Positions 52,254 to 60,976 are shown, counted from the first letter of the stretch. The stretch is DNA of 64,000 nucleotides from Aeromicrobium flavum (GCF_007992115.1 NZ_BJZQ01000001.1:186001-250000), one strand, 5' to 3'. Made by a program: numbers and translations. Notes: a model not told the origin generated them from the sequence alone.

Positions 52254-52324
52254 GTGTGTCTCCCAGCCCTTGAATCGTGCGTGCCGAGCCTAGTGATCAG
52301 GCTCGACGGAAATGGCCGCAATGG

Positions 52325-53323
52325 CTAAACATCGAAGTCGTCATGAGTGGCGACGCGCGCTAGTTCGAACTGGCCGTTCGGAAGGGCCCAATAGTGGATG
52401 CGGCGTGCCGACGGCGTGTTCACCTGGAGGCTCGCTCGCCACGCGACCGCGCCGTCATCACGGACCCGCACGGGGTCGTCGCCGCCCGTTCCCTTCCTGA
52501 GATGGTGGACCTCCCGGCCTGGAATCTGCGGGGCGAGGCCGGTGACGATCTCGAACACGACGTCTGCCACCTTCTCCTCCTTGATGCCCTCCAGGCGCGC
52601 GAGGGACTCGAGGAACCGCTCGCCCACGACGAAGTCGGGAAGTGGACGCTCACTTTGCTCGCTCGGCAGGGTGCGCCGGGCCCATTGCGTCAGAACCAGA
52701 TAGCGGAATCCACGCTCCGGGTCCGCGAACTGAGGCGGTGCCTCAACTGCCGGTCCCGACTTCACGCTGCCGGCTTTGCGAAGACGCGCACGAGCAGCCT
52801 TGAGGTCGTTTTCCGCGCGGTTCGCGCGCCGTTCCGCCTGATCGAGGAGATACCGGAGTTGGGCGCGTTCATCACTGGCAGCCAGTAGCTGGTTGCGTAC
52901 ATCCTCGCGCTCGACCTTGAGTTGGCCGATCTCTGCAACGAGTCCGTCGATCTTCAGCAAGAGACCCCGAGTCGACCCTGGCGCCTGGGCGGCTGCAGGC
53001 AGAGCATTGCCCGGAGGTGGGCCCGGTCGCGGATGGTTTCGGTCGAGGAAGGAGGGACTCGGCGTGACGCGGACGGGCGTCGGCGCCGTAGGCGTCTCGT
53101 CGGTCAGATCGGCGGGCTCCGTGAGTTGAAGCGTCGGAGGCGCCAGGGGTTCCGGCTCCTCGACTCGCAGCTCCTCGGATTCCTCGGTCAGCCAAGGTGG
53201 ACCGCCCGGAAGAAGTGACGGGGGCTCGACGATTGGCTCGTCATCGTCGATGTCGCTCAGTACGAGGCCCCAATGTGGTCCGGTAGCGGACACCCGGGCC
53301 GGGATGACTTCCCCGACGGTCAT
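52325..53323 (-). CDS. Coiled-coil protein of the Mokosh-like locus, unknown
   Basis: A 332-residue protein I cannot assign. It opens with an S1/OB-like strand (VGEVIPARVSATGPHWGLVLSD), then an acidic Pro-rich linker, a coiled coil over about residues 118-185 (LLKIDGLVAEIGQLKVERED onward), and a C-terminal globular domain of about 140 residues with FRYLVLTQWARRTL and HYWALPNGQFELARVATHDD. The end resembles small RNase-toxin folds in strand pattern only. Its ATG overlaps the stop of the preceding gene by one base and it ends 71 bases before the kinase-helicase start, so it belongs to that operon. Confidence 0.75.
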   Translation of the reverse strand: MTVGEVIPARVSATGPHWGLVLSDIDDDEPIVEPPSLLPGGPPWLTEESEELRVEEPEPLAPPTLQLTEPADLTDETPTAPTPVRVTPSPSFLDRNHPRPGPPPGNALPAAAQAPGSTRGLLLKIDGLVAEIGQLKVEREDVRNQLLAASDERAQLRYLLDQAERRANRAENDLKAARARLRKAGSVKSGPAVEAPPQFADPERGFRYLVLTQWARRTLPSEQSERPLPDFVVGERFLESLARLEGIKEEKVADVVFEIVTGLAPQIPGREVHHLRKGTGGDDPVRVRDDGAVAWRASLQVNTPSARRIHYWALPNGQFELARVATHDDFDV

Positions 53324-54123
53324 CAGGGTCGCAGATCGTCGGCCGGGTTGTCCGTGACGTCTCGGCGAAGGACCGTCACAGTGACCGCGGGGCTCGTGGT
53401 CTTCGGATAGAGCAGGAACTCGGCCCTGCCGGTTCGTACGGCGGCCACCTTCGTGAGGACCACGTCGCCTACCGCGTACGAAGCCAGGGCGTCGCTGCTT
53501 GGGCGAAGACTCTTCGTAACGTCGATCCGGTTGCTCTCGCGATCGTACGAACCTTCGATCAGTTGGCCCGCGGTCACGATTCGATCGATGGGCACATCCT
53601 CGACCGTTAGCTCTTCAGCGATGGACGCGGGGAACAGATTTCCCACGTCGACCAGTGCTCGACCCGCGACGGTCATCTTCACGGCACCGCTGACGTCACG
53701 AAGTTCGCGCGAGGGAAGCGCTTGTAGGAGCCCTGCGGAGGCGGCCATGCGCAAGGTGTCGGAGATGAGTTGCTGCGTAGCGCGCTCACCGTCCTTTGCA
53801 TCGAAGGCAAAGCGCAGCGGTGACTTGGTCAGGTCCGAGGCCCACGCATGCCCGATGGGGTAGACGCGCCCAGCCCCGCCGTATACTTGGGTGCCGTCAG
53901 CCATGTATTTCGAGAACTCCCAGGTGAAGGGTCCTGTCGGCATCAGATAGACCTCGGCGAGGTTCCCGGCCTCCCGGGCGATCTCCTCGACGTCGATCCA
54001 CGGCTCCGTGCGCCCGGCAGGGATGGTGACAACAACGACGGGTCGCCGCCGCGAGTCGCCGTTGAGGAGTTCCGAGAGCGCAGCCGCCGAGCGCGCGTCG
54101 CTGATGTGCTGGATGCCGGCCAC
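53323..54123 (-). CDS. First gene of the Mokosh-like operon, unknown
   Basis: A 266-residue soluble protein. Residues 1-100 look like a compact alpha-beta domain ([35 protein letters not shown]), residues 110-140 are helical, and the C-terminal part ([26 protein letters not shown]) has the strand pattern of an OB/S1-type domain. No catalytic motif is visible. It leads a four-gene minus-strand run with 1-4 base overlaps or short gaps, so it is probably part of the defence function. Start ATG 54123. Confidence 0.72.
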   Translation of the reverse strand: MAGIQHISDARSAAALSELLNGDSRRRPVVVVTIPAGRTEPWIDVEEIAREAGNLAEVYLMPTGPFTWEFSKYMADGTQVYGGAGRVYPIGHAWASDLTKSPLRFAFDAKDGERATQQLISDTLRMAASAGLLQALPSRELRDVSGAVKMTVAGRALVDVGNLFPASIAEELTVEDVPIDRIVTAGQLIEGSYDRESNRIDVTKSLRPSSDALASYAVGDVVLTKVAAVRTGRAEFLLYPKTTSPAVTVTVLRRDVTDNPADDLRP

Positions 54124-54335
54124 GATCGCAGCATATGGACTTGCGGCGACGGAAATGGGCTGAACGTTCAGACAGGGCGGCTACGCGGAATGTCGCACTC
54201 GGGGCCGGGCATGGCCAACGGCCAGATTTCGAGGATGGTGAAGCGAAAAGTGCTGAATGCGGTAAGTGGTGCACTCACGACAGTCGTGACGCTACGCTCG
54301 AAAATCGAGCCAAGAGTTGCGACAGGGTGGTGCGT

Positions 54336-54557
54336 GTGACAACGGTCTATACGACCAACGAATGGTCAGGATACGGCAAGCAGAACTACTACTGGAACGA
54401 ATACCGGCTGGAAGGCAGCGAAGTCGTCAAGTATAGGTGTCACCGGCAGAAGTTCTTCGACGGCAACGAGAACAGTTGGTCGGAAGACGAGCGTATTGAG
54501 GACTCCTGGGCCACCGATGACCCCAACATGCCCGACTGGTTGAGGCAGTACATCTGA
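54336..54557 (+). CDS. Small acidic, aromatic-rich protein, unknown
   Basis: A 73-residue frame starting at GTG 54336 ([20 protein letters not shown]) with many Tyr, Trp, Asp and Glu, ending [12 protein letters not shown] codons at 54327 and 54330 are alternative starts, and a GGGTGG sequence lies nearby. Composition is that of a real, possibly beta-rich domain rather than a shadow, but there is no family resemblance. It faces away from the Mokosh-like operon across about 210 bases. Confidence 0.45.
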   Translation: MTTVYTTNEWSGYGKQNYYWNEYRLEGSEVVKYRCHRQKFFDGNENSWSEDERIEDSWATDDPNMPDWLRQYI

Positions 54558-55010
54558 GTTCTGAGTTGGTCAGACACCCCCGCCGGGAGATCGGCGACGT
54601 CTGAGTTTCATGTTGAGAGTCGCAGTTCCTCGAGAAGCTGCAGACCGGGAGCATGGATTCGCCCGAATGGAACCGAAAACCGTCCTATGGGGCATGGACG
54701 ACCGGACCGTCCTTCACTGACGCATCCGGGTGCTTCCAGACCCACGTTACCGCAGGTCAGAAGCTATGTGGGACCCCGCTACGACCGCGATGCCACATTG
54801 CGCCACACCCCGGTTCGTGGCGGTTCGCGAGGGATAGCCGCAGCGATAGCCGCATGCTCCGCGTGCTCCAGCGGATCGGATCTCGAGTCGAAAAACTGCT
54901 AGATCATCCGTCCTGACGGTTGACGATCGCCGGCGACGCTAAGGCGGTTTAGACCCCCGCACTTTTCCGATGCTGGGCGGGCCCGGCGGTTTAGGCGCTA
55001 TCGTTCCAGC
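54558..55010. other. 453-base stretch without a supported gene
   Basis: Short frames on both strands have unconvincing composition and no starts with ribosome-binding sites. No repeat, tRNA or clear terminator was found. Confidence 0.4.
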
Positions 55011-55511
55011 GTGGGACTCGAGGAAGAAATTGAAAGAGCCAAGGCTGAGCGGGCGGAAGCGGAAGCCCAGAAGAAGGCGTGGAACGAGTCGGGCTTCTGG
55101 GAAAGCTCTCCCAAGGTGGGGCCCCCTCCAGGGGAATGGCACGGACTCATCGCGGACTCACTGCACCTCCTCCGATTCAACGAGCCTGCAGTGGTCGCGA
55201 GAGCCCCTGATGGAACTCTGCGCGCGAAGACCCCAGGCAAGCGCACCGTCACCGCGAGGACGTTCCTGGGCGGCGAGCGCCGACGGACCATTGCGGATAA
55301 AGCAAACAGCACGTTTGCGAAGGTGCTCATCGGGAGTCAAGGGAAGGACTCCGATAACTACAGCATCTGGATCTTCCAGAACGGTCACGTAGCGATAGTC
55401 AAAGACTCGAACGACGTCGGGCATTCTTCGTTCGATAGAGACCGGTTCTTTCAGCAGTACTCGGTAGGCGACGTTCGTGCCGCGATCATCGAAACGGTCT
55501 CCCGTTACTAG
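55011..55511 (+). CDS. Hypothetical protein with N-terminal charged helix
   Basis: A 166-residue protein starting GTG 55011. The first 30 residues form a highly charged helix (LEEEIERAKAERAEAEAQKK), then comes a probable globular domain with FLGGERRRTIADKAN, IGSQGKDSDNYSIWIFQNGHVAIVKDSN and FFQQYSVGDVRAAI. I do not recognise it. Convergent with queC, whose stop lies 40 bases beyond. Confidence 0.55.
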   Translation: MGLEEEIERAKAERAEAEAQKKAWNESGFWESSPKVGPPPGEWHGLIADSLHLLRFNEPAVVARAPDGTLRAKTPGKRTVTARTFLGGERRRTIADKANSTFAKVLIGSQGKDSDNYSIWIFQNGHVAIVKDSNDVGHSSFDRDRFFQQYSVGDVRAAIIETVSRY

Positions 55512-55551
55512 TACCCGACAAACGGCCGGCCGCGGTCGTCGGCAATTACGC

Positions 55552-56562
55552 CTATACCTGCTGAAGCAATAGCTCCAGGACTGCATCGACCTCAGGAGTC
55601 TCCGGCGTCGTAGCAACCGAACCGTCTTCGCAGACAAGTACCTCCCATGGAGTGCCCTGCGGCAAGATGCCGGAAGCTCGGACGTGCCTGACCTGACTGG
55701 CCTGTCTCGAGCCAAACTCAAATCGCGGTCGTCGCACGATGAGTGGCGTCAGACGCGCTCTCCCGTCAGGCCCGTGGTATCGCCACGCGCGACGGCCAGC
55801 GTCCACACCGCCAGCCGACGCAAACGCTCGCGCCGCTGATGCGAGGTCCTCACTGGCTTGATCAAAAGAAGGGTGGAAGGGCGATCCGTAAACGCGCTGC
55901 CACTCGCTTACCGCGAGAGGGTCAAGCCCGCGGCTTTCCAGATCCTCGCAAATGTGAGACCTCGAGGCGCATGATGCACATGCTCCACAAGGTTTCTTGG
56001 ATGCTGAACCTCTGCAGGACCAACTCAGATTCCATGGAGCACCCAATTGGAATCCAAGTGCAGCAACCGAGGCCTTCGATCCGACCGAATGCAATGGAGT
56101 GATGACGCGCGTGGCGCCAGTATCGAACGGACCTTTGAATCCTGCACCAAGCTGTTGGAGGTACGCCTGCGTCGAATCGGGGTAGGGATCGGTTTGCAGT
56201 GACCCGACAACGATGTCCGCCCCGCCCGGCCCGGCCCCGATGGCGCCGAGCGACGCCATAAGGGCGCCGTGGCCACGAATGAAAGGTCCTGGGCCGGGTT
56301 GATGCGCGACCGGCAAGTCGATCTTGACCTGAACGTGCTCGGCCGGGGTCAATGCAGCGATGGAACGTGCCGCTCGCAGTTCCGCGCGATGCACCTGACC
56401 GTAGTCAACTGTGACGGCCCGGACCCGGGGGTAGTGCGCTAGCGCCCACCACAGCGCCACTGTCGAGTCGAGTCCACCGGAAAATAGAACTATCGCTTGT
56501 CGGTCAACGGGGACGTTGCCATGGGCCGCAGGCGACGGGTGTGCGATTGACATGCGTCTCAC
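55552..56562 (-). CDS. queC: QueC-like 7-cyano-7-deazaguanine synthase with C-terminal extension
   Basis: A 336-residue PP-loop ATPase. SGGLDST (28-34) is the pyrophosphate loop, VTVDYGQVHRAEL follows as in QueC, and the zinc site is Cys183, Cys192, Cys195, Cys198 (PCGACASC). QueC turns 7-carboxy-7-deazaguanine into preQ0. Two things differ: the usual VPGRN loop is replaced by FIRGHGAL, and about 120 residues follow the zinc site where QueC normally ends soon after. The GTG start overlaps the queD stop (GTGA). A role in DNA or protein modification instead of queuosine is possible. Confidence 0.82.
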   Translation of the reverse strand: MRRMSIAHPSPAAHGNVPVDRQAIVLFSGGLDSTVALWWALAHYPRVRAVTVDYGQVHRAELRAARSIAALTPAEHVQVKIDLPVAHQPGPGPFIRGHGALMASLGAIGAGPGGADIVVGSLQTDPYPDSTQAYLQQLGAGFKGPFDTGATRVITPLHSVGSKASVAALGFQLGAPWNLSWSCRGSASKKPCGACASCASRSHICEDLESRGLDPLAVSEWQRVYGSPFHPSFDQASEDLASAARAFASAGGVDAGRRAWRYHGPDGRARLTPLIVRRPRFEFGSRQASQVRHVRASGILPQGTPWEVLVCEDGSVATTPETPEVDAVLELLLQQV

Positions 56563-56915
56563 CCGGGCCGGTACGTAGAGCTCGAAGTGGCGGTTTCAGA
56601 GACCTTGACCCATGCCAAGCGCGGGACGTTTGGGCGCATCGACTCGAAGATCCACTGGGACATGATCTCGCTTGTGGGGTTCTCAAGTCCCGCAACGTCG
56701 TTCAACAAGCGATGATCCAGCAGTGTGCGTATGGGTTCGAAGACAGAGCCGATCTCCGCAAAGTCCATGACCCATCCGTACTCGTCGAGTTCGCCCGCGA
56801 CGCTCACTTCGACGACATAGGAGTGCCCGTGCATGTTCGCGCAAGGGTGCTGGTCCGGCACCAGCGGTAGGAAATGGGCCGCCTCGATCGTGAAGCGCTT
56901 CGTGATCTCGAACAT
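56559..56915 (-). CDS. queD: 6-carboxytetrahydropterin synthase, QueD
   Basis: A 118-residue PTPS-family enzyme making 6-carboxy-5,6,7,8-tetrahydropterin, the second step to preQ0. Zinc ligands His14, His29 and His31, nucleophile Cys25 (CANMHGH), His68 in LLDHRLLND and Glu107 in KVSETATSS are all present, so it looks active. ATG 56915 with AGAAGGACG ahead is preferred to 57119. It is first in a coupled queD-queC pair; queE and folE are not in the window. Confidence 0.9.
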   Translation of the reverse strand: MFEITKRFTIEAAHFLPLVPDQHPCANMHGHSYVVEVSVAGELDEYGWVMDFAEIGSVFEPIRTLLDHRLLNDVAGLENPTSEIMSQWIFESMRPNVPRLAWVKVSETATSSSTYRPG

Positions 56916-56989
56916 CGCGACGTCCTTCTCTGGAACGTATGGCTTGACTCTTTTGGGACTGTGATCCGTCTCGGGGTTCGTGGCGGCTG

Positions 56990-57280
56990 ATTTACTGGGT
57001 CCGGCCTCGATGAGGACGAGTCTCAGGGTAGTGCTCGAGCGCGTGGGCGACCCAGTGTTTGGCTTCGAGCAAGGCGCGGGACGAGCCCGATCTCGCCGTG
57101 GAGGCGGTGGTGGTTGCACCAGTCGACGTTCTTGGAGACGGCAATCTCGACGTTGGTCACCTTCTTCCAGCCGCCCATACGCCGCATCTCAGGGTTGCGG
57201 AAATGCTTGGCCTTGAACAATGAGCTCGGTGCCTCGACCATCGCATTCTCATACGAGTCCCCCTTCGCCCCCCGATACGC
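56990..57280 (-). pseudogene. IS3-family transposase OrfB C-terminal remnant
   Basis: About 57280-57076 encodes RGAKGDSYENAMVEA, FKAKHFRNPEMRRMGGWKKV and VDWCNHHRLHGEIGLVP, the C-terminal integrase-core end of IS3-family transposases. The expected continuation LLEAKHWVAHALEHYPETRP then LVLIEAGPSKS follows in two other frames, so at least two frameshifts have occurred. The N-terminal part and OrfA are missing. It is a dead fragment next to queD. Confidence 0.8.
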
Positions 57281-57305
57281 GTGATGCCCCGGCCGGCCGG
57301 ACGTA

Positions 57306-57340
57306 AGCGGGTCCCGAGTGTTTGGCACTCGGGACCCGCT
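57306..57340 (-). terminator. Terminator of the CHAP protein gene
   Basis: AGCGGGTCCCGAGTG and its exact complement form a 15-bp stem around TTTGG, starting 12 bases after the CHAP gene stop. Confidence 0.85.
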
Positions 57341-57352
57341 GGGTGGAACTGA

Positions 57353-58198
57353 TCAGGACTTGGGTCGGAGGTAACCCAGCAGGCCGCTCTTGCTGAGGTT
57401 GGCGACCTTGGTCGCACCTGGGTTCTGGGTGAGGACCTTGACGTTGTTGCCCGCGTTGGCGAGGACGATTGCGATGTGGCCGTACTGCCCGTTGCCCCAG
57501 ACGGCGAGATCTCCCTTGCGTGGGGCGCTGCCCGCGGAGACCTTGGTGTAACGCGACGAGTCGTACGTACGCCACGCGTCCTTGGCGCCACCGGTGTAGG
57601 GCGTCGAGATGAAGCGTGCCTTCACGACGTCCCGGTTGTAGAACTGCGCCAAGTCATGGCACTGGGCGCCGTAGGCTCCGTCGAAGTCGACGTAGCGGCC
57701 GTTGTGCTTCTTGACGAATGCGTCCACCTTCGCGCTCAGCGACGCGGGCGCCGGCGCCGGACTGTTGGTCTTGCTCGTCCAGGTGCAGGTGGTCGCACAG
57801 ACGGCCGTCGTCGTGGTCGGACCGATCTTGACCTCGGCGGTGAGCTTCGTCGTGCCCGGGGCGTAGGACTGCATCGAGTAGCTCCAGGGCAGGTTGTCCG
57901 TCTCGGTGCGCGTCCACTTGTTCGTCTTGTGGTCCTTCGTGCGCTTGCTGACGCTCTGCTTCTTGCCGGAGTACTCGACCCAGTTCGTCCCGCACGACCG
58001 GGACACCTTGATGTAGGCCGTCCCGCCGGAGACCCCGCGGGTCGAGAGCGTGTAGGCGGTCTTCGAGCAGCCGGTCTTGTAGGGGTCGGTGTTGTAGTGC
58101 GACGCGGCAGCCTCGGCGGGCGAGGACAGGGCGACGACACTGGCGGTCGCGGCGAAGAGCGAGGCCGCCGCGGCGGCGGTGTGGCGGATCGGGGACAT
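57353..58198 (-). CDS. Secreted CHAP-domain amidase-like protein
   Basis: A 281-residue exported protein. A signal peptide ends near AEAA (residues 28-31); residues 35-80 resemble DUF2690 (DPYKTGCS, VSRSCGTNWVEY); residues about 155-281 form a CHAP domain with Cys180 (AYGAQCHDLA) and His241 (GQYGHIAIVLA), the catalytic pair of NlpC/P60-like peptidoglycan hydrolases. ATG 58198 is preceded by GAGGAGAAC. Its promoter region contains the same palindrome as the kinase gene of the neighbouring two-component system. It may remodel cell wall during conjugative transfer or be an immunity/lysis factor. Confidence 0.85.
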   Translation of the reverse strand: MSPIRHTAAAAASLFAATASVVALSSPAEAAASHYNTDPYKTGCSKTAYTLSTRGVSGGTAYIKVSRSCGTNWVEYSGKKQSVSKRTKDHKTNKWTRTETDNLPWSYSMQSYAPGTTKLTAEVKIGPTTTTAVCATTCTWTSKTNSPAPAPASLSAKVDAFVKKHNGRYVDFDGAYGAQCHDLAQFYNRDVVKARFISTPYTGGAKDAWRTYDSSRYTKVSAGSAPRKGDLAVWGNGQYGHIAIVLANAGNNVKVLTQNPGATKVANLSKSGLLGYLRPKS

Positions 58199-58260
58199 GG
58201 TGTTCTCCTCACATGGGGACGAGCTGATGTCGATCATCGTGAGGGATTGCCCCGCCGTCC

Positions 58261-58282
58261 GGTTGACGCAAATGCGTCAACC
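58261..58282. promoter_or_regulatory. Palindromic operator copy 1 (CHAP gene)
   Basis: GGTTGACGCA and TGCGTCAACC are perfect 10-bp arms around AA, 63 bases before the CHAP start and just after the 182-residue membrane protein gene's coding end region. Copy 2 is at 60977-60998. Confidence 0.75.
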
Positions 58283-58293
58283 TTGTGCCCGCG

Positions 58294-58842
58294 TCAGGTG
58301 CAGGCCAAGCTGCGCCAGTCGTAGGAGCAATGGGGCGACTTGGGATGCGTCTGGTCCCACAGCAGACACGCCATCCAGCCGAAGACGAGAGCGAGAACCA
58401 CGAGCGTCCGTCCCTTGTGCCGCCACGCGCGAGACGTCGATGAAAGCAGCAGCATGCTCAGCACGGGGTAGACGACGAACTGGTGCCAGAGCTTCGATGG
58501 CGACAGCGCCTCACTGATCGAGTAGACCCCTGCCTGAACCTCGTTCCACATCTGCCAAGCGCCGAAGGCGATCGCCGTGAACGACGCGCCGACGAAGGCC
58601 CAGCGCGGTACGCGTGTCGATCCGGGAGCACTGGCACCTACCCCAACCGCGATGGCCAGCAGGATGTCCCCGATGATGAATCCTGCGTACTGGTCGCTCA
58701 CCACAAACGGTCGTCGCTCCACCACAATGGTGATCAGCACCATGGCTGCAGGTGTCACCGCGGCCGAGACCAGCGCCCATGTCACACCGCGCGCCCAGCT
58801 CGGTGCCGCGCCGTCGGTGTGCGCAGGGTGGACAGTGCTCAC
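58294..58842 (-). CDS. Membrane protein of the two-component locus
   Basis: A 182-residue protein with about five hydrophobic segments (VTWALVSAAVTPAAMVLITIV, GFIIGDILLAIAVGVGAS, WAFVGASFTAIAFGAW, VVYPVLSMLLL, TLVVLALVFGWMACLLW) and a short Cys-containing tail. Unknown family. The GTG at 58842 overlaps the response regulator stop as GTGA; an ATG at 58854 is the alternative. Made together with the kinase and regulator, it may sense or transmit the signal. Confidence 0.7.
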   Translation of the reverse strand: MSTVHPAHTDGAAPSWARGVTWALVSAAVTPAAMVLITIVVERRPFVVSDQYAGFIIGDILLAIAVGVGASAPGSTRVPRWAFVGASFTAIAFGAWQMWNEVQAGVYSISEALSPSKLWHQFVVYPVLSMLLLSSTSRAWRHKGRTLVVLALVFGWMACLLWDQTHPKSPHCSYDWRSLACT

Positions 58843-59666
58843 CTGGTCGCCCATGGGCCCCACCTGCGGAGGATGTCCTCTAGCGCGGGATCGCCAAAGA
58901 ACGAGTGATTGTTCGCGAGGAAATCCGCGAGTCTGTCCTTCACGCGTTTGGCAGCACGTCCTCGATCGTCGGTATCGGTAACCAACCCGACATCGAAGAC
59001 GTCGCTGAAGGATTGCGCGGCGACCGCAAGGCTCTTCTTGCAGCGCGTGATGGTGGGACGGGACGCGTGAAGCCGGTCCTCCAGTGCCTTGTCGATACCG
59101 CTGGTCTCGTGCCAGTTCTGGAGGACAGCGAGATGAAGCTCGTTCTGGAAGAACGCGTCGATTCGACGAGCGTGGTCGTGCAGGCGCACTGCCAAGGCAT
59201 GCGGGGTCGTGTGCTTCCCGGAGAGAAGATCGGTCATGTCGCGGGCGGTGCCGCCCTTCGAGAGCGAGTCCCTCACGTCGAACCAATGGTACGCGGCCGC
59301 GTGGAAGAGGGAACGGCCCTGACGCGTGGCGTGACCGGAAAAGATGACCTTCTTCGTCTCGGGCGAGTGTGAGTGCAGGGCATGGAGGACAGATAGACCT
59401 GTCATGCGATCGCTCGCGCTGTCTGAGCGTTCGAAGTGGTAGTCGACCAACGCGATGTCGGGCCGCCACCCGCCAGGTGCAGCGGCCTGCTGCCTGAGGA
59501 AGTCGACTGCCACGGAGGGGGACTTGACCCACTTGAAGGAACCCCGCGGGACGATCGGCGATTCCGGGTACTGGTCTGAGCCGTCTTCGCGCAGGATGGT
59601 CATGATCGAGTGCGCCACGAGCCCCTGGTCCTCGATGAGGAACACGCGGGGCTGCTGCTGGGTCAT
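58839..59666 (-). CDS. Response regulator with atypical output domain
   Basis: A 275-residue protein with an N-terminal receiver domain: acidic pair Glu12/Asp13 (FLIEDQG), phospho-acceptor Asp75 (IALVDYHF), Ser110 (IFSGHAT) and Lys137 (SLSKGG). The receiver is somewhat longer than usual. The C-terminal 120 residues are helical, with LHASRPTITRCKKSLAVAAQ as a possible DNA-binding helix pair, not a standard LuxR or OmpR domain. The ATG at 59666 overlaps the kinase stop (ATGA). It is the best candidate to bind the shared palindrome. Confidence 0.8.
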   Translation of the reverse strand: MTQQQPRVFLIEDQGLVAHSIMTILREDGSDQYPESPIVPRGSFKWVKSPSVAVDFLRQQAAAPGGWRPDIALVDYHFERSDSASDRMTGLSVLHALHSHSPETKKVIFSGHATRQGRSLFHAAAYHWFDVRDSLSKGGTARDMTDLLSGKHTTPHALAVRLHDHARRIDAFFQNELHLAVLQNWHETSGIDKALEDRLHASRPTITRCKKSLAVAAQSFSDVFDVGLVTDTDDRGRAAKRVKDRLADFLANNHSFFGDPALEDILRRWGPWATR

Positions 59667-60937
59667 CGGGTTTGCTCCTGGCTGGTGGCTCGCCATGAGG
59701 CGGTGACGGTCTTGGGTGACTCGATGTCCAACCTTCCGGAATGCTGCTTCAGCATGCGAAGTAGTCGGCTGAGACCGCCATGGGGGCGAAGCCAAGTCTC
59801 AGGATCGATGGGGCGGCCGTCGTCGGAGACGGTGATGGTCCACTGGCCGTCGTGGAGTCCCACGTAGCCCCTCGCTTCGGACGCGCCGGCCTTGACGGCG
59901 TTGGTGAGGAACTCGTCCATCACCAACCGGGCGATCCTGCGGTCCATATCGCTGATGGACCCGGGTCCGACCTCAAGCTCGGTGCGCATACCTGTCTCGC
60001 CCATGATTTCCTCCGCGCGGCCCAGGAGTACCCCGGGCCAGTCCAGGCCCTTCTCGGGCTCGCGATCGAGTGCCAGCACCTCGCGGATGGCGCCATTCAG
60101 GTTCCGGACGTCGTCGAAGAACTCCCGGTCGAGGTCGGGTCGCTGCTCCAAGGTTCGGAACAGGTGGCCGACCGGTTGCATGAGGTGGTCGTGGACCGCG
60201 GCATTGATGTCGGCTCGCCCGTCCCGGCGTGCCGATAGCACGAGGTCCGTGGCGCTGGCGAAGGACGCGTCGGTCTCGTGAATGCGAGGGCCGACCCCAA
60301 GAAGCGCGAGGCACAACGCCAGCGCGGTGAGCCGGTGCTCATCGTCGAAGGCCGGCAGCGCCACGGCGCAGGCGACAAGAAGTGCCACCGGGCCCGCGCA
60401 CGCCCGCAGAATGGAGAATGCGCAGTTATCCTTCGTGCCGGGGAAATAGAGCGAGGGATCGAGGTACATCCCTAGGTTGATCGATACCAAGTAGGCGATC
60501 GTTCCAGCCAGCGAGAGCAAGGCCATGTACGGGTCGGTGAACCAGTATAGGAGCCCTCCGAGGCAGGCTGCTCCGAGGAACTCCAAGACGCCGGAGATGT
60601 TGGGCGCCATACGGTGGGCGCTGACGAGGTCGTGGCGAACGAGGAGACGTGTCAGCGGATCACGAGCCCAACTCGAGATCGCGCCCTTTCGAATCGCATC
60701 GCGGTCGAACACATCGACGTCGACCACGCTTGTCCTGCTGGCCATGAGCGCCAGGTAGGTGCCGATGACTGGCACGCTCAGGAGCACGAACGGAATCCAG
60801 CCAGGATGGTGCTCCTCTGTACGTACCTCAAGGAGGACGGCAACTACGGACAGGCCCGTCATCGCCAAGCGAAAGAGGGCCGAGCGAAACCATCTTTCGG
60901 ATGATGTTGCCATCGCGAAGGCGGTCGCTGTTCTCAT
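59663..60937 (-). CDS. Sensor histidine kinase, membrane-bound
   Basis: A 424-residue protein: six or so membrane helices in the first 240 residues, a dimerisation helix with HDHLMQPVGHLFRTLEQ carrying a candidate phospho-His, and an HATPase domain with N-box LVMDEFLTNAVKAG and G-box TVSDDGRPID plus HGGLSRLLRML. The short H-box resembles NarL/DesK-type kinases. Start is ATG 60937; GTG 60946 or further starts are possible, and the ribosome-binding site is weak. The shared palindrome lies 40 bases upstream, suggesting autoregulation. Confidence 0.78.
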   Translation of the reverse strand: MRTATAFAMATSSERWFRSALFRLAMTGLSVVAVLLEVRTEEHHPGWIPFVLLSVPVIGTYLALMASRTSVVDVDVFDRDAIRKGAISSWARDPLTRLLVRHDLVSAHRMAPNISGVLEFLGAACLGGLLYWFTDPYMALLSLAGTIAYLVSINLGMYLDPSLYFPGTKDNCAFSILRACAGPVALLVACAVALPAFDDEHRLTALALCLALLGVGPRIHETDASFASATDLVLSARRDGRADINAAVHDHLMQPVGHLFRTLEQRPDLDREFFDDVRNLNGAIREVLALDREPEKGLDWPGVLLGRAEEIMGETGMRTELEVGPGSISDMDRRIARLVMDEFLTNAVKAGASEARGYVGLHDGQWTITVSDDGRPIDPETWLRPHGGLSRLLRMLKQHSGRLDIESPKTVTASWRATSQEQTR

Positions 60938-60976
60938 CTTGCTCACGGTGCCATTATTGAGGCGGGCGGCGCTGTC

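Larger units (their letters stand above)
56916..57352. other. Interval with IS remnant and terminator, no intact gene
   Basis: These 437 bases carry the queD promoter region, the IS3 fragment and the CHAP-gene terminator listed separately. Nothing else is supported. Confidence 0.5.

Noticed and set aside
54653-54916. 87-codon plus-strand frame
   Set aside because: Unusual composition, no ribosome-binding site, no resemblance to any family; not distinguishable from chance.
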